From positions 1-64,000 of the forward strand of contig DASWNX010000030.1 in NCBI GenBank assembly GCA_036399055.1: a stretch of 64,000 bases of DNA, written 5' to 3'. The position numbers and the translations under genes were made by a program. Within the stretch, counting starts at the first letter, position 1, and the number at the start of each line of letters is the position of its first letter. The notes under the pieces are model-generated. The model was not told where the DNA came from, searched no databases, and saw nothing but the letters and a program-made list of their open reading frames with translations. Origin of the DNA: Jatrophihabitans sp. (GTDB lineage: Bacteria; Actinomycetota; Actinomycetes; Mycobacteriales; Jatrophihabitantaceae). Shown in pieces: positions 24,556 to 31,638 of the stretch.

Positions 24556-25134
24556 ATGGGAGTCAGCCTCACCAAGGGCGGCAACGTCTCGCTGACCAAG
24601 CAGGCGCCAGGCCTGTCCGCCGTGGTGATCGGCCTCGGCTGGGACGAGCGCACCACGAGCGGGCAGGCTTTCGACCTCGACGCCAGCGCGCTCATGCTGA
24701 CGCCCTCGGGCCGGATCCTGTCCGACTCCCACTTCGTGTTCTTCAACAACCTCGTCAGCCCGGACGGCTCGGTCGAGCACACCGGCGACAACCTGACCGG
24801 TGAGGGCGAAGGCGACGACGAGCAGCTCAAGGTCGACCTGAACCAGGTGCCGACCGAGGTGGACCGGATCGTGTTCCCGGTCTCGATCTATGAGGCCGAC
24901 AGCCGACGGCAGAACTTCGGCCAGGTGCGCAACGCCTTCATCCGGGTGATCAACCAGGCTGACGGCGTGGAACTGGCGCGCTATGACCTGTCCGAGGACG
25001 CATCCAGTGAGACCGCGATGATCTTCGGCGAGCTGTACCGCCATGCCGGGGACTGGAAATTCCGGGCGGTCGGCCAGGGTTATTCCTCTGGGCTGGCCGG
25101 AATCGCACGAGACTACGGCGTCAACGTCGGCTGA
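24556..25134 (+). CDS. terD: TerD family protein, canonical copy 2
   Basis: The 192-aa paralogue of the preceding gene starts at the ATG 24556 behind GGAGGAA. The two share the same N-terminus and Ca2+-binding blocks ([32 protein letters not shown]), with the main differences around residues 45-60 and 110-125. All acidic positions are kept, so both are expected to bind calcium. It lies between terD copy 1 and the TerC-family gene. Paired TerD paralogues next to TerC are typical of actinomycete ter loci. Confidence 0.95.
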   Translation: MGVSLTKGGNVSLTKQAPGLSAVVIGLGWDERTTSGQAFDLDASALMLTPSGRILSDSHFVFFNNLVSPDGSVEHTGDNLTGEGEGDDEQLKVDLNQVPTEVDRIVFPVSIYEADSRRQNFGQVRNAFIRVINQADGVELARYDLSEDASSETAMIFGELYRHAGDWKFRAVGQGYSSGLAGIARDYGVNVG

Positions 25135-25210
25135 TCCGGCGCGGGCGGGCACATCACACTCCCAACTCTGGCCGCTGAAGCCACGGTTGCTCACAGATAG
25201 CGAAGCTTTC

Positions 25211-26380
25211 ATGGTGTTGAGAATTTTCGGCTGGTCCTTCGGGGTCACCGTGATCGGCCTCCTGCTGGCGCTGTGGTACGGCGGGCCGGCCGGACTGGCG
25301 ATCGCTGCCATCCTGATCGTCTTGGAGGTCTCGGTCTCCTTCGACAACGCCGTCGTGAACGCCACCGTGCTGGAAAGGATGAGCCCGTTCTGGCAGAAGC
25401 TGTTCCTGACCCTCGGCGTCCTGATCGCCGTGTTCGGCATGCGGCTGGTGTTCCCGCTGCTCATCGTGGGGATCACCGCGCACCTGTCGCCGACCGAGGC
25501 CGTCTCCCTTGCCCTGGAGAAGGGCCCAGCGGACGAGCCGGGCAGCTACGCCTACCTGCTGAACGAGGCGCACCCGGCGATCGCGGCCTTCGGTGGCATG
25601 TTCCTGCTGATGCTGTTCCTCGACTTCATCTTCGAACAGCGCGACATCACCTGGCTGAGCTGGCTGGAGCGCCCGCTCGGCCGGATGGGCAAGCTCGACA
25701 TGCTCGGGGTCGTGGTGGCCAGTGTGCTGCTGCTGCTGGCGGCCACCCAGCTCGCGCCCGAGGACAAGACGGCCACCGTGCTGATGTCCGGCGTGCTGGG
25801 CATGGTCACCTACATCCTGGTGAACGGGCTCAGCGGCCTGCTCGAAGAGCACGAGGTGCCGCACGTCGACCCGGAGGACGAGTCAGGCTCGGAGCTGCTG
25901 CCCGCTCCCTCGACTGAGGTGCCGCCCCGGAGCGCCGCCAAGGCCAACGGCGAGCTGGCGCTCAAGACCGGCAAGGCCGCCTTCTTCTCGTTCCTGTACC
26001 TGGAAGTGCTGGACGCCTCGTTCAGCTTCGACGGTGTGATCGGCGCCTTCGCCATCACCTCCGACCCGATCATCATCGCCATCGGCCTGGGCGTCGGCGC
26101 CATGTACATCAGGTCGCTGACGGTCTACCTCGTGCGCAAGGGCACCCTGGACGAGTACGTCTACCTCGAGCACGGGGCGCTGTGGGCGATCGGCTCCCTG
26201 GCGGTGCTGTTGCTGCTCACCATCAAGTACCACATCCCCGAGGTGGTCACCGGCCTGATCGGGGTCGGGTTCATCGCCGCGGCCCTGGTGTCCTCTGTGC
26301 GTCTCAACCGGCGTAACAGCGAAAACACACCCGGCGCCGGCTCTTCTCAAGACCTCGACTCGGCAACTGCCGCCGTCTGA
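25211..26380 (+). CDS. TerC/DUF475 family integral membrane protein
   Basis: The 389-aa protein starts at the ATG 25211 (MVLRIFGWSFGVTVIGLLLAL); the longer frame from 25043 overlaps terD copy 2. It has about nine membrane segments and two repeated SFDNAV-type motifs: LEVSVSFDNAVVNATVLER near the beginning and LEVLDASFSFDGVIGAFAI in the second half. These are the Asp/Asn residues proposed to move or sense metal ions in TerC. A charged cytoplasmic loop (VPHVDPEDESGSELL) separates the halves. The likely role is membrane anchor or Mn/Ca exporter for the TerD proteins. Confidence 0.92.
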   Translation: MVLRIFGWSFGVTVIGLLLALWYGGPAGLAIAAILIVLEVSVSFDNAVVNATVLERMSPFWQKLFLTLGVLIAVFGMRLVFPLLIVGITAHLSPTEAVSLALEKGPADEPGSYAYLLNEAHPAIAAFGGMFLLMLFLDFIFEQRDITWLSWLERPLGRMGKLDMLGVVVASVLLLLAATQLAPEDKTATVLMSGVLGMVTYILVNGLSGLLEEHEVPHVDPEDESGSELLPAPSTEVPPRSAAKANGELALKTGKAAFFSFLYLEVLDASFSFDGVIGAFAITSDPIIIAIGLGVGAMYIRSLTVYLVRKGTLDEYVYLEHGALWAIGSLAVLLLLTIKYHIPEVVTGLIGVGFIAAALVSSVRLNRRNSENTPGAGSSQDLDSATAAV

Positions 26381-26411
26381 GCTCCCCGCAGCCCACAGAA
26401 AGCAGATCATC

Positions 26412-27119
26412 ATGGGAATCGACTACACCAAACGTCCCGCGGCCACCCCGGCGCAGCAGTCCGGCGGGGCCCCGGCGCAGTCAGGCGGCGCTGCGGTGTC
26501 GCTGTCCAAGGTGACCCTGACCAAGTCGGCGCCGTCGGTGTCGCTGACCAAGCAGGGCTCCTCGAGCGGCATGCTGCGGGTGAACCTGAACTGGAACGCC
26601 CGTCCGGCCGGCTCCGGTGGCGGCGGGCTGTTCAAGCGGTCCGCTCCGACCCTCGACCTTGACCTCGGGTGCCTGTACGAGTTCACCGACGGCACCAAGG
26701 GAGTGGTCCAGGCGCTGGGCAAGGCGTTCGCAGCCAGCCCCAAGGGAGTCAACGAGCCGGTCATCCGGCTGGACGGCGATGACCGCTCCGGAACCAACAC
26801 CGAGGGCGAGAACCTGTTCATCAACCTCAGCTACGCCAGCCAGATCAAGCGGGTGATGGTGTTCGCGCTGATCTACCAGGGCGCGGCGAACTGGGCGGCG
26901 GCTGAGGGCGTGGTGACGCTGTTCCCGGCCAACGGCCCGCAGGTCGAGGTCAAGCTCGATGAGACCCGCGACGGCGCCAGGATCTGCGGCATCGCGCTGC
27001 TGGAGAGCAAGAACGGCGAGATCTCCGTCCGGCGCGAGGTCAACTACATCGACGGCAGCCAGAGCGCTCTGGACCGCGCCTACGGCTGGGGCATGAACTG
27101 GGCGCCGGGCCGCAAGTAG
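26412..27119 (+). CDS. TerA-like tellurium resistance protein
   Basis: This 235-aa protein has an N-terminal Ala/Gln/Gly-rich stretch with two short VSLTK-type beginnings (SKVTLTKSAP, SVSLTKQGSSS), then a TerD-superfamily beta-sandwich with LDLDLGCLYEFTDG, an acidic loop LDGDDRSGTNTEGEN that would bind calcium, and the strand VMVFALIYQGAANWAAAEGVV. These features match the TerA/TerF side of the family. It lies between the TerC-family and TelA genes, with a 31-nt and a 36-nt gap, so it is probably part of the same operon. It should be cytoplasmic, at the membrane face. Confidence 0.88.
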   Translation: MGIDYTKRPAATPAQQSGGAPAQSGGAAVSLSKVTLTKSAPSVSLTKQGSSSGMLRVNLNWNARPAGSGGGGLFKRSAPTLDLDLGCLYEFTDGTKGVVQALGKAFAASPKGVNEPVIRLDGDDRSGTNTEGENLFINLSYASQIKRVMVFALIYQGAANWAAAEGVVTLFPANGPQVEVKLDETRDGARICGIALLESKNGEISVRREVNYIDGSQSALDRAYGWGMNWAPGRK

Positions 27120-27155
27120 CCTCAGTTCGCACCCCTTAATCCGAAGGAGCCCACG

Positions 27156-28382
27156 ATGTCTGACCTCGACCTCGGTTCGAGCGCTGCCGCCGCGGCCGGC
27201 CCTGCCGTGCCGGCAGGCAACGCGCTGGTGCTGGCCCCACCGCCGCCGGTGGTCGTGGTGGAGAAGGAGCAGGCAGTCGGGGCGGTGCCGCTGGACCACG
27301 CCCGCCAGCTGGAGCTGCGCTCCCGGGCCCAGTCCTTCGCCCAAGAGCTGGCCGCCCTGGACGCCAACTCGCCGTCGTTCACCGAGAAGGTCAACGCGAT
27401 CACCTCGATGGGCGAGCAGGACATGCGCGCCTCGGCCAGCGTCTCGAACCGGATGCTGGACCGACCGGCGGCCGCCCTGAACGCGAGCAAGGGCCGCGGC
27501 GGCGCCGACGCCCAGTCCAGGGTGGCCAGCACCTTGGGCGAGCTGCGCCAGACCGTCACCGAGCTCGACCCGAACCGGGCCGACCTGACCGGGGTCAAGA
27601 AGGTGCTGAAGTTCCTGCCCGGCGGGGACAAGGTGCAGCGGTACTTCCAGAAGTACGAGTCGGCGCAGACGCAGCTCAACGCGATCATCAAGGCGCTGGA
27701 GTCAGGCCAGGACGAGCTGCGCAAGGACAACGCCAGCATCGACACCGAGAAGGCCAACATGTGGGCCACCATGGGCAAGCTCAGTGAGTACAACGAGCTC
27801 GCCGGCGCCCTCGACGCGGCCGTCGAGGAGAAGATCGCCCAGTTGCAGGCGGCCGGCCAGACCAAGCAGGCCGATGCCCTGAAGGCCGACGCGCTCTTTC
27901 CGATCCGCCAGCGCCGCCAGGACATCATGACCCAGATGGCCGTGGCGGTGCAGGGCTACATGGCGCTGGACCTGGTGCGCAAGAACAACATCGAGCTGAT
28001 CAAGGGCGTCGACCGGGCCCAGACCACCACCATCGCCGCGCTGCGGACCGCGATCATCGTCTCGCAGGCGCTGTCGCGGCAGAAGCTGGTGCTGGAGCAG
28101 ATCAGCGCGCTGAACGCGACCACCTCCGACCTGATCGAGCGGACCTCCGAGCAGCTGCGGATCCAGGGCGGTCAGATCAATCAGCAGGCGGCCTCCTCGA
28201 CCATCGAGGTCGCCAAGCTGCAGGCCGCGTTCGACAACGTGTTCGCGACCATGGACGCCCTCGACACCTTCCGGGCTCAGGCCGCCGACTCGATGGCGGC
28301 GACCGTGGATGCTTTGCAGGGCCAGATCGAGCGTGCCAAGCCCTATCTCGAGCGCACCCGGCAGGGTGAGCTGAGCGGCTGA
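27156..28382 (+). CDS. TelA family toxic anion resistance protein
   Basis: This 408-aa, largely helical protein starts behind AAGGAG. A Pro/Ala-rich, probably flexible N-terminus (about residues 1-45) precedes the TelA core, which has a long coiled-coil middle (about 90-300; KYESAQTQLNAIIKALESGQ, KLSEYNELAGALDAAVEEKIAQL) and the diagnostic segments LFPIRQRRQDIMTQMAVAVQGY and ALRTAIIVSQALSRQKLVL. TelA proteins give resistance to tellurite and some cell-wall toxins and are regular members of ter loci. No membrane segment is present. Confidence 0.92.
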   Translation: MSDLDLGSSAAAAAGPAVPAGNALVLAPPPPVVVVEKEQAVGAVPLDHARQLELRSRAQSFAQELAALDANSPSFTEKVNAITSMGEQDMRASASVSNRMLDRPAAALNASKGRGGADAQSRVASTLGELRQTVTELDPNRADLTGVKKVLKFLPGGDKVQRYFQKYESAQTQLNAIIKALESGQDELRKDNASIDTEKANMWATMGKLSEYNELAGALDAAVEEKIAQLQAAGQTKQADALKADALFPIRQRRQDIMTQMAVAVQGYMALDLVRKNNIELIKGVDRAQTTTIAALRTAIIVSQALSRQKLVLEQISALNATTSDLIERTSEQLRIQGGQINQQAASSTIEVAKLQAAFDNVFATMDALDTFRAQAADSMAATVDALQGQIERAKPYLERTRQGELSG

Positions 28383-28438
28383 GAGCACGCGGCGGTCACT
28401 AACGGGTGACCCTTCTCCTTGCGACGAGATGGACGATC

Positions 28439-28951
28439 ATGACCTGGTTCCGGAAGCTGCTGCCACCCGCAGCCGCAGCCCCGGCGCCGGCGCCGCAGCC
28501 GGGGGCCAGCCGGCCTGAGCCCGACGGTGATGATCCGGCGACGCTGCGCAGCGGGCTGGCGCAGCTCAACCGGTTCATCAACCAGAATTCCGGCAAGCTG
28601 CCGGGGGAGGCGGTGGTGACCGCCCGCCGGGTGACCGACGTGCTGCGTGAGGTCATCGACACCTCCGAGATCCGTCCGCTGGACATCTACGCGGTGATCT
28701 CGGTCCAGGGCATCCTGCAGGACTACCTGCCGACCACGCTGCGCAGCTTCCTGGCCCTGGACGACACCCAGTTGACGGTGGCCCGGCCGTCCGGGCGCAC
28801 CCCTGTCCAGTCGTTGCAGGAGCAGCTGGAGGCGCTGCTGGACGCGGCCACCAGCGTGCTCACCGCCGCCCAGGCGCAGGACGCCGACGCGCTGCTGAGC
28901 CAGGGCAGCTTCTTGCGCACCAAGTTCTCCGGATCGGACCTGGATCTATGA
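28439..28951 (+). CDS. Small helical protein of unknown function in the Ter locus
   Basis: This 170-aa product is set to start at the ATG 28439 (MTWFRKLLPP); a GTG at 28406 in the same frame is possible. After a Pro/Ala-rich linker (residues 10-40) it is all helical, with LRSGLAQLNRFINQNSGKLP, TDVLREVIDT and ISVQGILQDYLPTTLRSFLAL, and ends in an acidic tail. I do not recognise a family with confidence. Its place directly after TelA is that of XpaC-type partners in other bacteria, and the LPTTLRSFLAL helix is similar in style, but this is a guess. A cytoplasmic partner of TelA is the simplest reading. Confidence 0.65.
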   Translation: MTWFRKLLPPAAAAPAPAPQPGASRPEPDGDDPATLRSGLAQLNRFINQNSGKLPGEAVVTARRVTDVLREVIDTSEIRPLDIYAVISVQGILQDYLPTTLRSFLALDDTQLTVARPSGRTPVQSLQEQLEALLDAATSVLTAAQAQDADALLSQGSFLRTKFSGSDLDL

Positions 28952-28992
28952 GCCGGACCCGCGATGGCCGACCTGTGATGGGTGGGCTGTAG

Positions 28993-29556
28993 ATGGCGAT
29001 CATGAAGCGCGGCTCCAACGTCGCCCTGACCCGCGAGATACCCAGCCTGACCGGGCTGGTTCTCGGGGTGCGCTGGGACGCCGGGCCCGAGACGGCGTTG
29101 ACCGACAACCTGGTGGTGGCCACCATCCTGTGCGATGAGCACAGCAAGGCGCTCTCGGACGAGCACTTCGTGTTCTTCAACCAGCTCACCGAGCCGTCGA
29201 TGACGGTCACCCAGCTGGAGCAGGCGATGGGGCCAGACGCCGAGCAGATCGAGATCCAGCTGGACGCGGTGCCGCCGGAGGTCAGCCGGATAGTCGTGGT
29301 GATGTACCTCAACGAGGGCATGGGGCTGCGGCGCAGCCTGGGGCGGTTGCGCGAGTGCGTGCTGCGGGTGCTGAACCTGGCCGACAACGCCGAGCTGGTT
29401 CGTTCTGAGAACCTGGCCAACTCACTCGACGGCGAGACCGCGATGTCGCTGGGCGAGGTGTACCGCCATCACGGCGACTGGAAGTTCAAGGTCATCGGAG
29501 AGGGTTACTCCACCGGGATCGCCGGCCTTGCCAAGGACTACGGGATCACGCTGTGA
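28993..29556 (+). CDS. Divergent TerD family protein, metal-binding residues lost
   Basis: This 187-aa protein keeps the TerD frame (MKRGSNVALTREIPSLTGLVLGVRWDA, DEHFVFFNQLTEP, GEVYRHHGDWKFKVIGEGYSTGIAGLAKDYGITL). The calcium blocks are replaced: FDLDAS becomes LTDNLVVATIL, and [13 protein letters not shown] becomes VTQLEQAMGPDAE. The fold should be kept but calcium binding is probably lost. Its stop overlaps the start of the next gene by 4 nt, and the biosynthetic enzymes follow, so it may be the adaptor linking the Ter proteins with the enzymes. Confidence 0.88.
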   Translation: MAIMKRGSNVALTREIPSLTGLVLGVRWDAGPETALTDNLVVATILCDEHSKALSDEHFVFFNQLTEPSMTVTQLEQAMGPDAEQIEIQLDAVPPEVSRIVVVMYLNEGMGLRRSLGRLRECVLRVLNLADNAELVRSENLANSLDGETAMSLGEVYRHHGDWKFKVIGEGYSTGIAGLAKDYGITL

Positions 29557-30467
29557 GCATCGATGTCCACGCCCCTGATCAGGCGCCGGCACGTGCCGAC
29601 CTGCCGTTCCTGCGGCATCGGTCCCGGCCTGCGCCCGGCCGCCCTGCGCCTGCGCCGGCTGCCGGCTCGTCGAGTTTGGACCTGTCTCGGCCTGCGCCCG
29701 GCCGCCCTGCGCCTGCGCCGGCCGCCGGCTCGTCGAGTTTGGACCTGTCTCAGCCTGCGCCCAGCCGGTCCGCGCCTGCGCCTGTTGTCGGCTCGTCGAG
29801 CCTGGACCTGTCCCGGCCTGCGCCCAGCCCTCCTGCGCCCGGCGCCTCGGCGCCTGCCGCCGGCCGGTCCGGCGGCCCGCGGCGGGCTGCTCGCGCATTG
29901 CCCCGGGCCCATTCCGGAGAGCGGACGCTGCTGACTCCCAAGGCGCCGACGATCACCTTGAATCGCTTGCAGAGCGGCATCGGCGTGCTGACCGTCGAAG
30001 CCGCCTGTTCCTCGGCGGTCGGGGATCTGCGGATCGGCGCCGCCTACCAGCTGGCCGACGGTCACAGCTCGATCGTGTCGCGGGTCGGCGCCAGTTCCAC
30101 CGCTCCACGCGGCTCCCGACGTCCGGTGATCCTGGCCAAGGCCGAGCAGTATGAACGGCTGCTCCTCGACCTGCGGCAGAACCGGCTGCTCGAACGGCTG
30201 GTCGTCTACGGCTTCTCCGAGTCCGGCGGCCAGCTGAACTGGGGCGGCACCCTGGTGCTGAGGACGGCCGGCGGCGCGCGGGTGGAGCTCCCGCTGGATC
30301 GGCCGGCCTCCGCAGGCGTCACGGTGCTGCTCTCGATCTACAACGTCCGAGGCGAGTTCGTGGTGCGCGCCGAGATGGAGAACTTCGCCGGCTCGATCCG
30401 CAACGCGGTCCAGGCTTACGGTTTCGACCTGATCAGCTGGCTCGACGATCGCACTCCGGTGGCTTGA
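29553..30467 (+). CDS. TerA-like protein with a repetitive Pro/Ala-rich N-terminus
   Basis: This 304-aa protein overlaps the preceding TerD by GTGA and is translationally coupled. Residues 1-120 are a low-complexity linker built from a 21-residue unit (SSSLDLSRPAPGRPAPAPAAG), three clear copies plus a partial one. Residues 120-304 form a TerA/TerD-like beta-sandwich (LLTPKAPTITLNRLQSGIGVLTV ... VVYGFSESGGQLNWGGTLV ... FDLISWLDD) that aligns with the TerA-like protein at 26412. The acidic loop LDGDDRSGTNTEGEN of that protein is replaced by VILAKAEQYERLLLDL, so calcium binding is probably lost. A scaffold role is likely. Confidence 0.75.
   Translation: MSIDVHAPDQAPARADLPFLRHRSRPAPGRPAPAPAAGSSSLDLSRPAPGRPAPAPAAGSSSLDLSQPAPSRSAPAPVVGSSSLDLSRPAPSPPAPGASAPAAGRSGGPRRAARALPRAHSGERTLLTPKAPTITLNRLQSGIGVLTVEAACSSAVGDLRIGAAYQLADGHSSIVSRVGASSTAPRGSRRPVILAKAEQYERLLLDLRQNRLLERLVVYGFSESGGQLNWGGTLVLRTAGGARVELPLDRPASAGVTVLLSIYNVRGEFVVRAEMENFAGSIRNAVQAYGFDLISWLDDRTPVA
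29625..29813. repeat. 63-bp in-frame coding repeat, three copies plus partial
   Basis: Copies start at 29625, 29688 and 29751, with a shorter relic from 29814. The first two are almost identical and the third has diverged. They encode the 21-residue linker unit of the TerA-like protein. Confidence 0.9.
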
Positions 30468-30477
30468 GGAGGCTGAC

Positions 30478-31638
30478 ATGCGCCATTTCGACTTTCTGTC
30501 CGAGGCCGCCCTGCAGCGGCTGTTCTTTCAGCCTCCGCAGCCGTTCTGCGCCACCGACGACCTGAGCGTGCTGGGCACGGCGCTGGGCGCCACCCTCTAC
30601 ATCCCGGCCACCCGCCCGACGCTGGTGGCCGATCTGGCCAAGCGCGTCAGCCACGGCGTGCTCAGCGCGGTGATCTGCCTGGAGGACTCGATCCCGGACG
30701 AGGCGGTGCCCGCGGCCGAGCAGAATGTGATCACCCAGCTGCGGGCCTACGCCGAGTCGGGGGCGCAACGCCCGCTGGTGTTCATCCGGGTGCGTTCGGC
30801 CGAGCAGATCCCGATGATCGTCGCCGGCCTTGGCGAGCTGTCACCGATCCTGACCGGCTTCGTGCTGCCCAAGTTCACCGAAGAGAACGGCTCGCGGTTT
30901 CTGGACGCGATGAGCGCGGCCAGCGCCGGGACAGGTCACCGGCTGCTGGCGATGCCCGTCCTGGAGGCGCCTTCGGTGATCTACGCCGAGTCCCGGACCG
31001 AGGTGCTGCTGGAGGTGCGCCAGCTGCTGAACAAGCACCGTGACCAGGTCGTGGCCGTCCGGATCGGCGCGACCGACCTCAGCTCCGCCTTCGGCCTGCG
31101 CCGCTCCCGGGACCTGACCATCTATGACGTCCGGGTGGTGGCCGACGTCATCGCCGATGTGGTCAACATCCTCGGCCGCGCGGACGAGACCGGTTTCATC
31201 GTGACCGGCGCGGTCTGGGAGTACTTCTCCGGGACCGAGCGGATGTTCAAACCGCAACTGCGCGAGGCGCCGTTCATCGAGCATTCCGAGCGGGCGCTGC
31301 GGACCGAGCTGATCGCCCGTGACCTCGACGGCCTGATTCGCGAGGTCGCGCTGGACAAGGCGAACGGCCTGACCGGAAAGACCGTCATCCACCCCAGCCA
31401 CGTGGCCGCGGTGCACGCGCTGTCGGTGGTGACCCATGAGGAGTACTGCGACGCCCGCGACGTGCTGGGCACCCGGTCCGGCGGCGGGGTGGCGTCCTCG
31501 GTGTACGGCAACAAGATGAACGAGTCGAAACCGCACTCGGCGTGGGCGCGGCGCACTCTGTTGCGCGCGGCCGTGTTCGGGGTCGCCAACGCCGAGACCT
31601 CCTTCGTCGACCTGCTCGGCGCGGGGCTGCATCAGTGA
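30478..31638 (+). CDS. HpcH/HpaI aldolase / citrate lyase (CitE-like) family protein
   Basis: This 386-aa protein has the CitE-like TIM barrel: an early active-site Arg in YIPATRPTLV, the Glu-Asp pair in VICLEDSIPDEAV, the metal-site Glu in AMPVLEAPSVIYAES and VRIGATDLSSAFGLRR, and the substrate loop TGKTVIHPSHVAAVH. CitE relatives cleave or make C-C bonds with acyl-CoA or 2-oxo acids. Members of exactly this type are described in ter loci as part of a nucleoside-like metabolite pathway. The start follows a GGAGG-like site 11 nt after the TerA-like gene, and its end overlaps the phosphoribosyltransferase gene. Confidence 0.88.
   Translation: MRHFDFLSEAALQRLFFQPPQPFCATDDLSVLGTALGATLYIPATRPTLVADLAKRVSHGVLSAVICLEDSIPDEAVPAAEQNVITQLRAYAESGAQRPLVFIRVRSAEQIPMIVAGLGELSPILTGFVLPKFTEENGSRFLDAMSAASAGTGHRLLAMPVLEAPSVIYAESRTEVLLEVRQLLNKHRDQVVAVRIGATDLSSAFGLRRSRDLTIYDVRVVADVIADVVNILGRADETGFIVTGAVWEYFSGTERMFKPQLREAPFIEHSERALRTELIARDLDGLIREVALDKANGLTGKTVIHPSHVAAVHALSVVTHEEYCDARDVLGTRSGGGVASSVYGNKMNESKPHSAWARRTLLRAAVFGVANAETSFVDLLGAGLHQ

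Noticed and set aside
29625-29867. CRISPR-like or mobile repeat
   Set aside because: The 63-bp units are in frame within a coding region and translate into a regular Pro/Ala linker.
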